NCBI RefSeq assembly: GCF_036898095.1
Contig: NC_090746.1
Span: 50,919,569-50,983,568 of the forward strand
Direction: 5' to 3'
Length of the DNA stretch: 64,000 bases
DNA from: Palaemon carinicauda
Taxonomy: Eukaryota > Arthropoda > Malacostraca > Decapoda > Palaemonidae
Part shown: positions 51,601-62,883 of the stretch, piece by piece
Layout: each line of letters begins with the position of its first letter
Position numbering within the stretch: position 1 is the stretch's first letter
The notes under the pieces: model-generated
Database searches by the model: none
What the model saw: only the letters and a program-made list of their open reading frames with translations
What the model was told of the DNA's origin: nothing
Program-made: the position numbers and the translations under genes

Positions 51601-53253
51601 CGGGGCTACATACCGGGGTAGCTTCTTATTGTCGCTCGTTGCGAAGAGGTCTATCTGCAGTCCCGGGACTTTGCGTAAGATGAAGGAGAACGACCATTCT
51701 GACTCTATCGGTTTGGTTCTGGATAGAGCGTCTGCTGTCACATTGCGGAACCCTTGAAGGTGGACTACTGACAAGTGCCATCTCTTCTTCTCCGCTAAGC
51801 GGAGGATGGCTAGTATCACTTGATTTATGTGAGGCGATCTCGAGCCCTGTCGATTTAGACATCTCATAATGACTTCGCTGTCTAGAACCAGACGGATTTG
51901 GATTGAGCAGCGAAGTTTCAGTTTCTTTAGGGAAAGAAAAACTGCCATGGCTTCCAGGAAGTTTATGTGGAAGGTTTTGAAGAGGGGAGACCAGGTTCCT
52001 TGGACTTTCCGATGGTGAGAGTGACCTCCCCACCCTTCTTTTGAGGCATTCGTGTGAACAGTGACTGACGGTGGAGGTGGCTGTAAGGGAACCTTGTTCT
52101 TTAGGTTCTTGGCCTCCGACCATGGCTTGAGTAGGGATCGCAGACGATTTGGTGTCGGTCTTTTTAGATCTCTTCGAGCGTTTGATGCGTATTTTCTCCA
52201 GACTCCTGAGGCATCTTTTAATTGTGGTCTCAATACTAGATCTGTCACTGAGGCAAACTGGAGAGACCCCAACACTCTCTCCTGTTGCCTTCTTGATATC
52301 CTTGTGGATCGAAGAAGGCTTCTGGCAGATCCCGCTATCTCTTTCCGTTTTTGTGATGGAATGGAAAGGCAGTGCGACTGCAAGTTCCAGTGGACGCCCA
52401 GCCACTGAAACTTCTGAGCTGGAGACAGTCGGGATTTTTCCTGATTGATCTTGAATGCTAAGTGTTCCAGGAACTTGATCACTTCCATGGAGGCTTGCCT
52501 GCATTCTTCTTCGGATGCTGCCTACACCAGCCAGTCGTCCAGGTAGGCTACCACCTGGATTCCTTTTAGGCGTAGTTGATGAATGACTGCATTTGCAAGC
52601 TTGGTGAATACCCTTGGAGCTATGTTTAATCCAAAGGGCATGGCTCTGAAGACGTAGTGTCTTCTTTGTAGTTTGAATCCCAGGTAGGGGGAAACTTGAC
52701 GGCTGATCGGAACGTGCCAGTACGCATCCGTCATGTCTATGGAGACTGTGTATGCCCGTTTGGGGAACAGGGTCCTGATGTGTTGAAGCGTCAGCATTTT
52801 GAACTTGTAGTTCACTATGAACTTGTTGAGTGGTGACAAGTCCAGAATTACTCTGAGCTTTTCCGAGTCCTTCTTCGGAACACAAAATAGCCTTCCTTGG
52901 AATCTGACGGACTTCGCCTTCCGTATAACTCTTTTGTTCAAGAGTTCCTGAACATATTCTTCCAATATGGGGGTTGAGTGTTGGAAGAATTGAGGGAAGG
53001 TTGGTAGAGTTGAGCTCCAACTCCACCCTAGTCCGTTCTTGATTAGGCTGTGGGCCCAGGGATCGAAGGTCCAACGATCCCGGAAGTAGAAGAGTCTCCC
53101 TCCTACCGGTAGCATCTCACTTTGAGTGGTGGGAAGAGGATTTACCTCCTTGGCCACGTCCACCCCTGTTGCCCCTACCTCTGGAGGGGCGTCTGGAAGA
53201 GCCTCGAAAAGATCCTCGAGACTTCGGCCGAAAGGTCGTAGACTGCCTTTCAA
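51292..53253 (-). pseudogene. Element 5 RT-RNase H-MT-like pseudogene
   Basis: Two in-frame pieces separated by one TAG at 52522-52524, directly after YLDDWLV, where element 4 has Trp. Palm motif SIDMTDAYWHVPI, FGLNIAP and YLDDWL are present. RNase H shows HTNASKEGWGG (the first Asp changed to Asn), NFLEAMAV, LVLDSEV and VTADALSR. A five-residue deletion lies before SFSFIL. The MT-like block is complete (DLFATSDN, DWNRWSKIYLFPP). The nonsense codon and the Asp-to-Asn change both suggest inactivation. Confidence 0.85.
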
Positions 53254-55039
53254 ACACTGGGGTGAACACCGGTGACTGAGTCGTCAGGGTTTGGGGGACC
53301 AGTTGAAGGGTGGTGGATGGTTGTGCCACCGTCTGGGGCACCGTGGCCACGGGAAGCTGCTGTTGCTGCTTAGGCCGAGAGGGCACTCTAGGTCGCTTTG
53401 ATTTATTCTTCGGCTGGGGACCCTCGTCAGCTGAAGATTTCCTCTTGGTGGACAAGCCCCACTTGGAAAGGAGGTTCCTGTTTTCAGTGGCGGCTTTGAC
53501 CACTTCACTTGGGAAGAGGTCTTTTCCCCAGATGTTGGAAGCTATCAGCTTCCTGGGTTCGTGCCTCACCGCAGCCGAGGCGAACACGAACTCTCTACAA
53601 GCCCTTCTGGCTTTAATAAAGTTGTACAGGTCTTTAGTCACCGTCGCCAGATGAGCTTTGGCGAAGACCATGTACATGTCTGGTTTATCTGGGATGCTTG
53701 CTATTGTCTCCAGGCTAGTCTGTAGAGATAAGGAAGCGGCTAAGCGTTCTTTTGTCTCCTGCTCTCTACGCAGGAGAAAATCCAACAGCTTGGGGAGGTC
53801 TTCGCCGAACTGTCGTCCGGCAATATCTGCCTCCAGCTTCCCGACTGTGAAAGTGTTGTGGACATCCTTCCAGTCCGCATCATCTGATGGAAAGGCTAGG
53901 GAGAAGGGTCTACACTCTTCGAGTGTAGGGCATGGTTTCCCTGCCTCGATTGCCTTTAAGGCTGCCTTGAGCCCGTTATCCATAAAGGAGAAGGCACGTT
54001 GAGGAGCAGCATTGAAGGACGGGTGCTTCTTGCTGAGAGCTAGTCAAGGCCCTCTCCTTTAAGGTGGTGGTCAATAAGGCCTGAGCCTTAGAGAGTTCAA
54101 GGACGATCGTTTCCTTGGGCTCTGTCTCCTCTATGGACGCTGGTTCCGTCCTGAGACGGACGTAGCAGTCCGGGTAGGACCTTTTGCTGGGCCAGAATGC
54201 ATTACAGTATCCTCTACTGGGACAGTACCCAGTTTATCTGAGAGGAAGATCTTCCCACCCGACATGGGCATGTGCTCTGCGTACCTCCAAGGGTTAACGT
54301 CAGAGAAGGCAGGGAGATCCTTAACGTTCAGCTTCTTCGGAGCTAAACGTGCCGCAACCAGTTGATGGATTTCGGTCCGACAAGAGGCCTCCTTCTCGGT
54401 CGATTTCTGTTGCATGTCGTGCACCATGGACAGCAACGAGTGCAAAGTACTCGTAATCGAATCCAGTTGGGGCACAGAGGAGGAAGTAGAAGGCACCGGC
54501 TCATTTCCTATGGCCGATGACACCAAAATCGTATCGGCTTTCTCCGGTAGTGGTTTGGGTGGAACATCTTCCACCTGATCCAGCTCCTCCACGAGATTGT
54601 TCTCCGTCTCCTCTGAGACAACTGACATGTTGTCCTCAAGTTGGATGTTCTCCAAGGCATCCGAAACTTCAGATTCTACCGGAATCTGAACAAGGGGAAT
54701 CTCAGGTTAAGCCTGGGGAATGACCGCATCCGAAGATGCGCTAGGAAAGAGACATGCCCTCATCCTTTCATTAGGAAGGTATGGGCCGGAGGTGTTCTTC
54801 TGAAAACCCCTAACCCATTTACGCAGCTTCTCCCTTGCTGCGTCCCTTGACTCGGTTGACTTTTGGTCATCAAAAGCCTCAGTTACCAGGTTAGTACAAA
54901 TGGTACATACCTGCGGGTCCCAATATTTGAGAGCCCCCTTGGTGACAGCGCAGTGAGCATGGGCCCTGCACATGTCGTGGCCGCAGAAGTTCTTACTGCG
55001 GACCCGGCAAAAACTATTCCCGCACTCGGGATGCTCCTC
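53117..55039 (-). pseudogene. Element 5 gag pseudogene
   Basis: Begins at the acceptor CTTTCTTTACAG|GAGGAG, with Cys/His module (ECGNSFC, GHDMCRAHAHC, WDPQVCTIC). A TAA at 54707-54709 interrupts the acidic region. Frameshifts between about 54240 and 53985 disrupt the YPDCYVRLR core. From 53983 the frame is open to 53117 through ADIAGRQFGEDLPKL, CREFVFASAAVRHEPRKLI and an RGSFRGSSRRPSRGRG tail. It has more lesions than element 4. Confidence 0.85.
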
Positions 55040-55151
55040 CTGTAAAGAAAGGAAAAGTCTATTAGTATTCGGTGAAATTCTCAAATTTCAACATAAATAA
55101 TATATTATATTAGCTTGGATAGGGTAAGCTATAAGTAGGAAAGACACCTAC
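55040..55151 (-). other. Predicted 5' intron of element 5 gag
   Basis: Sense strand GTAGGTGTC to TTCCTTTCTTTACAG, 112 bases. Its position is equivalent to the introns proposed in elements 4 and 6. Confidence 0.4.
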
Positions 55152-56732
55152 ATGTGTTTCCTGTCCAGCCAATTGCTATGACCTCCTCCAATATTGAAAA
55201 CAGAATTCTTAAGAATCTTTAGGGGAAGATGATATAGGAGGATATTAGTGTATCTTAACACAATCTTCCAGTTTCAATATTGGGGATTAAGGACAATAAT
55301 GGATTATATCCATTAAAGGAAGAGAGAATCGCTCCCTTATATGTGATGGTCTCACAATAGGCTGCCCATGAAGCACCTTGTAGGTTGGAAAAACTTGGGC
55401 TACTGCACTGACTGTTTGGCAACAAGTTGTCAGACTTGTCAGGCTTGCCGGGCAGGCCGGCACTGGGCTATTGAAGGCAAGTATTGTCTTCATAACATTG
55501 TGTGATAGGCCGCTGGCAACGGCTCTGCTGGCCGGCACCAGCTCTGCCGGCTGCCGGCACCAGCTCTGCCGGCACCAGCTCTGCCGGCTTCCGGCAGTGG
55601 TGGCACTGCCGGCCGGAAGTAGTATCCGCCAGCCGGCAGCCGAGGATCCTTCCATCAAGGGGAACCAAGGCAGTTGGCGGCCGGTAGTCGGTACCCGAAT
55701 GTCCAATATCTTTGGCCCAGTATGAAAGTAAAAGAGAAAGAAAGGATGGAGGAAGGCAAGGGTTCAGCCTTGCCGGCCTGCATCCGGAATGAGGGTTCAA
55801 GTGGAAGGGGGAATTAAATTTGGGCTTCCACCCAACCATATCCCAGTCATGAGGGATAATGGAAGGCAGTCCAAGGGAGGACCGATGAACACTCTAAAGA
55901 ATATGAGGACACCCGCCGGCAGCGGCCAATGGGGAGCCTCAGGCCAGTCCTACAAGAACCCTAGGGTCAATGTAGAACGACGGCCAGGAGGGTGTTGGAT
56001 CATTCAACATGAAAGGGATAGCGGGGAGGGGTAGGTGTCTTATAGTTAAGGTAATGTCCGAAGGCACTACCCAACTTAGAGGATTCTGTTCTCGTAAAGT
56101 AACCTCAGATAGGGGAAGTCATTTCCCCAGGTTGGGTTAGTCAAGGGAGAGGGTGTCCGTAGGACCCCGACTCGCAGGAGAGCAGAATCTCTTACCAGAG
56201 ACCCTAGGCAATGAAGAAATCCTTTCTTCGGTCTAGGGACTACCGGCACAGGACTGTCTGCTAGGCCAGGGAAGGGAGAATTGTCATACAAAACTCCCAA
56301 GTATGGCCTAGGGAGGTCTAGCCTCCTTAAAGGGCAGCTTAACCTGACCTGGGAAGTCATTTCACCAAGACAGGGAGATGGCAAACACAGACTAATACTC
56401 TGATGTCCCGTCCTAAACTCAAAACCAACTGAGTGGTTAGGAGAAAGAAAACGGAATGTCTCAGTAAAACTTTGCCAGAACTCTGTTCACAGCAAAGAAA
56501 ACTGAGATTAGCCTAGGCTAATCAGAGGGAAGGGGATTGCTCTTAAATCCCCTAGGAGATTGGTATCGACTTAAAAGGTATAGGAAGGGTCAGTCTCCCC
56601 TTAAAAGGCAATACAAGAGCAATGGGGACATGTATGAAAGTATACTAAAGCCCCTAGGCTAGTAGCCTAGGAGGATTGAGAATCGATCACCGAAACTCTC
56701 TGTATACTATCTTGGAAGAGGAAAGCATATCG
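55152..56732 (-). other. Element 5 5' leader
   Basis: No supported gene. It contains a GC-rich CCGG-repeat section (about 55440-55790) and then purine-rich sequence similar to 47900-48300 of element 4, and ends abruptly at element 6. Confidence 0.6.
55536..55587 (-). repeat. Short tandem repeat, CACCAGCTCTGCCGG units
   Basis: Three copies at 55536-55550, 55558-55572 and 55573-55587; the second and third are contiguous and the first is separated by CTGCCGG. They are part of the GC-rich leader. Confidence 0.85.
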
Positions 56733-57170
56733 CTATTTTTGGGTGAGATAGCCATGACGTCCTGATGGAAGGTTCCTTCAGTAGCTTCCTAGGGTATATT
56801 TAACTACAGTGGATATTCCCAGAGAATTAAACTAAAGGTTATCACAGAATTCTAACTTCTGGCGCGAGTACCCTAAAGGTTTCCCTCTAGGATATCGTAT
56901 ATCAACAGGGGACGCATATATTAACACGCCACATAGCTATCTGCACCCCATATAGAGTTAACACTTCGATATGGAAAGGTGGAGAATAACTGGGGAGCCG
57001 TTCCACAGTTACACTCATCCGTGGCTGCTTTTGGTACTCGAGACGTAAACAAACGGGCGCCATTGCTAAATGACGTCACGTCCGTCCTCATCCTGAGGCC
57101 AGCTTCTTGCTAATCTCCATGATACAGCAGGACAGGGCGGGGCCTGAAAGGCTGGACTAGAATAGACGGG

Positions 57171-57265
57171 AGGGTCCATCAGGACGTCATGGCTATCTCA
57201 CCCAAAAATAGATTTTTCGCTTCGCTCAAAATCCGTTTTTTGGGCTCAAGCCATGACGTCCTGAT
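57171..57265 (-). repeat. Element 6 internal complementary region
   Basis: CACCCAAAAATAGATTTTTC, GCTTCGCTCAAAATCCG and TTTTTTGGGCTCAAGCC. It preserves the terminal bases that are missing from the actual left end. Confidence 0.9.
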
Positions 57266-58118
57266 GGAAGTGTACCAGAGAATTAATGTATCTTGGAAAT
57301 TTTCCCCCTTTTATGCAAGTGCCAAGGGCTTCGAATAGAGGTATGTAACATGTCCTTACTAGAGGTTCCGTGAAGAACCAGCTTCCTGCCCCCCTGGCAG
57401 AGAAGTCCTGGTGGACCATACTAATATCTCGAAGCGATCATTGAAGAGCTACTCACCCTGCAGAGAGTTCGTGCAGGACTCGGAGACAAGACATAAGGTT
57501 AATATTCGGGTAGGAATATTATCAAGCATAGGTAAGTGATTAACATTTACTACACTCCCTGGAGGAGAGATCAATCTGGTCTCGAAGGCAGGACGAAGGT
57601 AAATATTCAGGTAGGAATATTATCAAAGCATGAGTGAGTAAATAATACAAGTATATCTATATTATTCTTCTCTTTCAGAAGGAAAGGGGTAAATGAAACT
57701 ATGACAATCGTATATTTCATAATAAATAATAGGAGCGGAGAGAGACGCACATGTAATAAAATAGACATTTTATTTCAAAGATTGCAGATTATTGTGATAA
57801 CAATTACAATAATAAATGTAAAGTTTATTTACAATAATAAAGAATAATGTACATAGAAAATAAAGACTTCAATCTTGAATCTGAAAAGAAATTTTACTTT
57901 TAGAAACACAAGTTCCAGAGGAACGTCAGTCTTTTTCAAAGAAAAACACATCATGCCCTAGAGCATGTGACACTCATGTAAAGTCTATGACATTTCACCT
58001 TGGAAAGAACAGTCTATTAGAAACACTAAGTGTCCATGAAATCACTATGTATCACAAAAGGGTCAACACAGGCACCCGTAGAGTTAAAGTCCCAAGTAAC
58101 TCACTGTTCTATGCAGAG
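57266..58118 (-). other. Element 6 3' untranslated region
   Basis: Homologous to 41169-41995 of element 4, with AATAAA on the sense strand at 57769-57774. Confidence 0.55.
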
Positions 58119-59160
58119 TTAAACGGCAGGTTTCATAACACTACCTGCGGCTACCACGAAATGTTTAACTTCATGCACTTGCTTCGCGTAGTGCTTGAAG
58201 AAAACGCACGACGATTTCCATCCTGTGAACCTCTTGAGGCTTTCGAAATCCATGCTCTGGAAGAAGTTCAGAGAAGACGCAACTTTTCTAGGATCATGAC
58301 CTGCGGGTGTACTTTCAGGATCCGCTCTGCGAATGAAGTAGGTGATTTTCGCTCTTAGTTGTTTCAGTGACAAGTCACTACCTGATGTTTCTCCTTTGAA
58401 GAGTTGTCCTCCACCGAAGTCTGAAGTTCTTTGAAGATAGACCTTAAGACTCTCCACTGGGCATAGAGAGACATCTTCCTTCAGGAGGCAGATTCTCCAA
58501 GGGCCCCATCTCTTGGTGGGTAGTTCATTCTTAGCGAGAAACGTCGGATCAGGGAAGAGGGTAAGCTCTCCTGTATCAGCAAACAGGATATGACCCTCTT
58601 CTCTTGATAATGCCACTATTTCACTGACTCGGGCTCCCGAGGCGAGAGCAAAAAGGAAGATAACTTTTTGAGTCAGGTCTTTCAGAGGGCACGAATCGTT
58701 GTCCAGGGTAGAGGCAAAATGGAGCACCTTGTCCAGGGACCAGGAGATAGGTTTTGGCGGAGGTGCTTGGCGTAGTCTAGCGCATGACTTTGGTAATTTA
58801 TTGAAGATATCGCTGGACAGATCAATCTGGAAGGCGTACAGGAGTGGTCTAGTCAAAGCCGATTTGCAGGTGGAAATCGTGTTGGCTGCTAAGCCTTGTC
58901 CATGAAGGTGAATGAAGAAGGACATGCAAAAATCAATGGTGATTTCCGTAGGATTTTTTGCCTTGACGAACGAGACCCACTTTCTCCAGGAAGATTCGTA
59001 TTGCCGTCTTGTAGATTCAGTCTTGTATTCCTCGAGGAAGTCTAAGCTTTTCTTCGATTCCAAACCTTTTCTTTGCGGCTAAGGAGAGAAAATCATGAGA
59101 TGAAGGTCCCTGACTTTCAGTGATGAAGCGAAGACAGTCGACTTCTGTACTTGTTGGGAG
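58119..59160 (-). pseudogene. Element 6 tyrosine recombinase, frameshifted near its start
   Basis: The 314-codon frame from 59063 holds the whole catalytic domain: Arg in ASGARVSEIVALS, HxxR in AGHDPRKVASS, Tyr in FFKHYAKQV. Upstream, a two-base deletion at about 59055-59060 (element 4 reads GISKKSLDF; here the frames meet as GIEEKLRL) disconnects it from the overlapping long frame at 59017-60306. If YR were translated independently from 59063 it would lack only part of the N-terminal region, so activity cannot be excluded from sequence alone. Confidence 0.8.
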
Positions 59161-61235
59161 AGAACTGGGCCCGGTAGGGGAATCAGCATGGGCTGCAGCT
59201 CCAGGACCAGAGGGTACCAATTGCTCCGGGGCCACTTGGGAGCCACTAGGGCTGCTGTCCCCTTGAAGGTTCTCAGTTTGGAGAGGACTTTCAGTAGAAG
59301 GTTGGGGGGAGGGAACAGGTATATCCTGGACCATTTGTTCCAATCCAGTGACATGGCATCCACTGCTTCTGCCTTGGGGTCCTCGTACGGGGCCACATAT
59401 CGAGAAAGTTGATTGCTGTCGCTCGTCGCGAAGAGATCGATCTGAAGTTCCGGGACTTGGTGAGAGATGAAGGAGAATGACCTTGCGTCTAGAGACCATT
59501 CCGACTCTATTGGGCTTGTCCTTGATAGAGCATCCGCCGTCACATTGCGGAATCCTTGTAGGTGAACTGCAGACAGGTGCCATTTCTTCTTTTCTGCCAA
59601 ACGAAAGATCGGAAGAAGTACCTGATTTATCTGGGGCGATCTCGAGCCCTGACGATTGAGAAATCTGACTACCACCGAGTTGTCCAGAGTCAGACGAATG
59701 TGGATCGAGGGAGGCGGGGAGAGTTTCTTCAGGGTGAGAAGAACCGCCATGGCCTCCAAGATGTTGATGTGAAACGTCTTGAATAGGGGAGACCATGTTC
59801 CTTGAACCTGTTGTTGGTGGGAGTGACCTCTCCAACCCTCCAGTGAAGCGTCCGTGTGGATGTTGATCGATGGAGGCGGGTGTTGAAGAGGAATGGACCT
59901 TTTCAGGGCCTTTGCTTCCGACCACGGCTTTAAAAGTGAGCGAAGTCTGTTTGGAAGCCGTCTCTTGAGGTCTCTTCGAGCGATGGATGCGAAACATCTC
60001 CGGACTCCCGTGGCATTCTTCAGCTGTGCGCGAAGCACTGGGTTTGTCACAGAAGCGAACTGTAGAAAGCCGAGAACTTGTTCCTGCTGTCGTCTTGAGA
60101 TCTGTTTGGATTTTAGAAGTCTTCTGACAGACCCTGCTATTTCCTTCCTTTTCTTCTGTGGAATGGAAAGGCGGTGTGACTGAAGATCCCAATGGATTCC
60201 CAACCATTGGAACTTCTGAGCTGGAGAGAGGCGAGATTTCTCGGTGTTTATCTTGAATCCCAGATGCTCTAGGAACTGGGTGACCTTGTTGCAGGCTCTT
60301 ACACAATCTTCGGGCGATGTCGCCCAGACTAGCCAGTCGTCTAGGTAGGCCATCACTTGGACGCCCTGAAGACGGAGTTGTTGGACGATGGCGTCTGCCA
60401 GCTTGGTGAAAATCCGTGGAGCCACGTTGAGCCCGAAGGGCATGGCCCTGAAGGCGTAACTTTTCCTTTGGAGTCGAAATCCTAGGTAGGAGGAAGCGTA
60501 ATGATTAATCGGAACGTGCCAGTAGGCGTCCGCCAGGTCTATGGAGACCGAGTAGGCCCCTTGAGGCAGAAGGGTCCTTATTTGTTGCAGAGTCAGCATC
60601 TTGAACTTGTTGTTCGCAATGAACTTGTTGAGAGGGGATAAGTCTAGAATAACTCTGAGTTTGTCGGAGACCTTCTTGGGAACGCAAAACAGTCTCCCTT
60701 GGAACCTGGTTGACTTTACCCTCCTGATCACCTTCTTGTTCAAGAGTTCTAGGACATATTCTTCCAGGAGGGGGGTTGACTGTTGGAAGAATTGCTGGAA
60801 GGCTGGGAGTGGTTGAGTCCAGCTCCAGCCTAGTCCCTTCTTGACGATGCTGTGCGCCCAGGGATCGAAGGTCCGACGATCCTGGAATTGGCGGAGTCTT
60901 CCTCCCACCGGAAGCACTTCATTGCTTCTGGTGTCCCGAGGGTTTACCACCTCGGCCGCTAGCTCCCCTTCCTCCTCTGCCTCTGGAGGGACGGCGAGAC
61001 GAATCTCTGCCGGAACCTCTGCTTGAGCCCCTACCTCTGGGACGAAAGGTAGTAGCGTGTTGCTCATATGCAGGGGTAAAGACCGATGACTGCGACACCA
61101 CTGGTTGGGGGACCAACTGAAAGGTCTGCTGTGGCTTTGTGGCCACTTGGGGAGTAGCGGTACCCGGAAACTGCCGTCTCTGTTGACGTTGCTGGGGTTT
61201 CGGCTTTTGAGGTTTCCTCTTAGGCTGAGGCCCAT
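59079..61235 (-). CDS. Element 6 RT-RNase H-MT-like polyprotein
   Basis: 718 codons, the same length as the element 4 protein and uninterrupted. It has VGGRLRQFQDRRTFDPWAHS, palm SIDLADAYWHVPI, FGLNVAP, YLDDWLVWA, RNase H acidic residues in HTDASLEGW, NILEAMAV, LTLDNSVVV and VTADALSR, and the MT-like tail DLFATSDSN, DWNKWSRIYLFPP and LVAPKWPRSNWYP. The 5' ~105 codons overlap gag and the 3' end overlaps YR. Differences from element 4 are scattered substitutions. No catalytic residue is lost, so this could be an active enzyme if expressed. Confidence 0.9.
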   Translation of the reverse strand: MGLSLRGNLKSRNPSNVNRDGSFRVPLLPKWPQSHSRPFSWSPNQWCRSHRSLPLHMSNTLLPFVPEVGAQAEVPAEIRLAVPPEAEEEGELAAEVVNPRDTRSNEVLPVGGRLRQFQDRRTFDPWAHSIVKKGLGWSWTQPLPAFQQFFQQSTPLLEEYVLELLNKKVIRRVKSTRFQGRLFCVPKKVSDKLRVILDLSPLNKFIANNKFKMLTLQQIRTLLPQGAYSVSIDLADAYWHVPINHYASSYLGFRLQRKSYAFRAMPFGLNVAPRIFTKLADAIVQQLRLQGVQVMAYLDDWLVWATSPEDCVRACNKVTQFLEHLGFKINTEKSRLSPAQKFQWLGIHWDLQSHRLSIPQKKRKEIAGSVRRLLKSKQISRRQQEQVLGFLQFASVTNPVLRAQLKNATGVRRCFASIARRDLKRRLPNRLRSLLKPWSEAKALKRSIPLQHPPPSINIHTDASLEGWRGHSHQQQVQGTWSPLFKTFHINILEAMAVLLTLKKLSPPPSIHIRLTLDNSVVVRFLNRQGSRSPQINQVLLPIFRLAEKKKWHLSAVHLQGFRNVTADALSRTSPIESEWSLDARSFSFISHQVPELQIDLFATSDSNQLSRYVAPYEDPKAEAVDAMSLDWNKWSRIYLFPPPNLLLKVLSKLRTFKGTAALVAPKWPRSNWYPLVLELQPMLIPLPGPVLSQQVQKSTVFASSLKVRDLHLMIFSP

Positions 61236-62883
61236 CGTCCTGAGAGGATTTCCTCTTCCTTGACAAGCCCCACTTGTGGAGAAGGTTCCTAGTCTCCGTG
61301 GCGGCCTTGTCTACAATCTCTTTCACCAGAGAGGAAGGAAAGAGATACTTACCCCAGATATTGGAGGAAATCAGCCTCCGGGGTTCGTGTTTCACCGTCG
61401 CGTTGGCGAACACGAATTCACGACAGGCTCTGCGAGCCCTAGTGAAGCTATATAGGTCCTTCGTCACCGTTGCCAATTGCGATTTGGCTAGGACCATATA
61501 AAAGTCCGGGACTCTAGTGTCCCCGGCCATAAGTTCTAGCTGTACCTGGTGGGACAGCGACGCGGCAAGCCTCTCCTTCGTATCCTGTTCCCTACGAAGG
61601 AGGTGATCATTTAGCCTTGGGAGGTCCTCAATAAATTGACGACCGGCTACGTCAGGCTCTAATTTCCCTACCGTGAAGGTTGACTGGACGTCTTTCCAGT
61701 GCCTATCATCGGGAGGAACAGTAAGGGAGAAGGGTTTGCACTCCTCCAGTGCAGGGCAAGGTTTCCCTTCCTCCACTGCCTTTATGACCGCTGTGAAGGC
61801 CTTTTCGATGAAGGGGAAAGTTGCAGCATTCGGCGCAACGAAGGTTGGATGCTTCTTGCTAAGCGCCGGCATCTTGGAGTTGGTGAAACCCCTACTCTTC
61901 ACCGCCTGGGCTAACATAGCCTGGGCCTTCGCGAGATCGAACACGATAACCTACTTCGGTTCTGTCTCTTCCTTTGAGGCTGGTTCGGACCTGAGCCGGA
62001 CGTAACAGTCCGGATAAGCCTCGAAATTCGGGAAGAATTCCACTTCTTCCAGCAAGATAGAGCCAACCCTTTCACTGATGTAGATTTTTCCAGTCGTGAT
62101 TGGCATATGCTCGGCATATCTCCATGGGTTAGCTTCCGAGCAAGTGGGGAGGTCCTTAACCGAAATCCGTTTCGGTTGTTTAAGATTAACTAGAGTAGTC
62201 CGGAATTGCTCCTGGGTTTCTCGTAGTTTTCGTTCCATGAGGGCTTCAAGCATCTTGAAGACCTCCTGAGTGGCCGATGGAAGAGGGTCCGGGGTGGCAG
62301 AAGTCGAAGGAACAGGTTCCTCGGACGGTGCAGGAGTTGCTGCGGGAGTAGGAGCGGGAGTGACCTCGGTCTCCGAATCAGGGTATTCCACCTGATCTTC
62401 CTCATAGTCGAGTTCCTCGCCCATGAGGTTTTTCTCCGTCTCTTCTGACACTTCCGACATACGTTCCACGTTATCGGAATCTAGATGGCACTCATGCATG
62501 GACTGGGCCATGACAATATCAGGTTCCACCATGATCTGGACGGTGGGGATCTGATCACGGGGGACCACAGAGTCTTTGGATGCCTTTGGGAAAAGCAAGG
62601 CCCTCAAATCTTCGTTGGCGAGATACGGTCCGGTGGCGTTCTTCTGGAAGCCACGCACCCATTTGCGTAGCTTCTCTCGAGCGTTGTCCCTTGCCTCCGC
62701 AGAAGGAGGATCGTCGAACGCCTCGACCAAACGACTTTAGCAGACTGTACAGTTCTGCGGGTCCCAATATTTCAGGTCGCCTTTCTTGGCGGCGCAGGGG
62801 GCGTGGGTCCGGCACGCTTTGTGCCCGTAGAAGTCCGGGCGCTTCACCCCGCAGAAGTTGCTCTCACACTTCATATACTCCTC
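60919..62883 (-). pseudogene. Element 6 gag, two premature stops
   Basis: Full-length Gag frame from the acceptor ATCTCTTTCTTTTACAG|GAGGAG (62884) to 60919, interrupted by TAA at 62737-62739 (inside the Cys/His module, right after NCTVC) and TAG at 61951-61953 (after EETEPK). Module: CESNFC, GHKACRTHAPC, WDPQNCTVC. The core blocks of element 4 are all present (VEFFPNFEAYPDCYVRLRSE, PDVAGRQFIEDLPRL, CREFVFANATVKHEPRRLIS), ending in an Arg/Gly/Ser tail. Its stops are at different places from those of elements 4 and 5, so they are mutations and not programmed readthrough sites. Confidence 0.85.

Larger units (their letters stand above)
40047..56732 (-). mobile_element. Element 5: decayed DIRS, interrupted by element 4 and 5'-truncated
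   Basis: The left end (CGAATTTTGAGCGTAGC) directly abuts the outer DIRS. The 3' ITR and ICR occupy 40047-40600. The body then resumes at 49439 after element 4, with 3' UTR, YR (50322-51600), RT (51292-53253), gag (53117-55039) and leader. Relative to element 4 about 1.1 kb of 5' leader and ITR is missing: the leader is collinear up to CGCTATT (56731-56737) and then passes into element 6. Every gene has at least one stop or shift. Confidence 0.85.

Noticed and set aside
55536..55587. Possible CRISPR-like spaced repeats
   Set aside because: The units are contiguous or separated by 7 bases with no unique spacers, in a eukaryotic retrotransposon leader; it is a plain tandem repeat.
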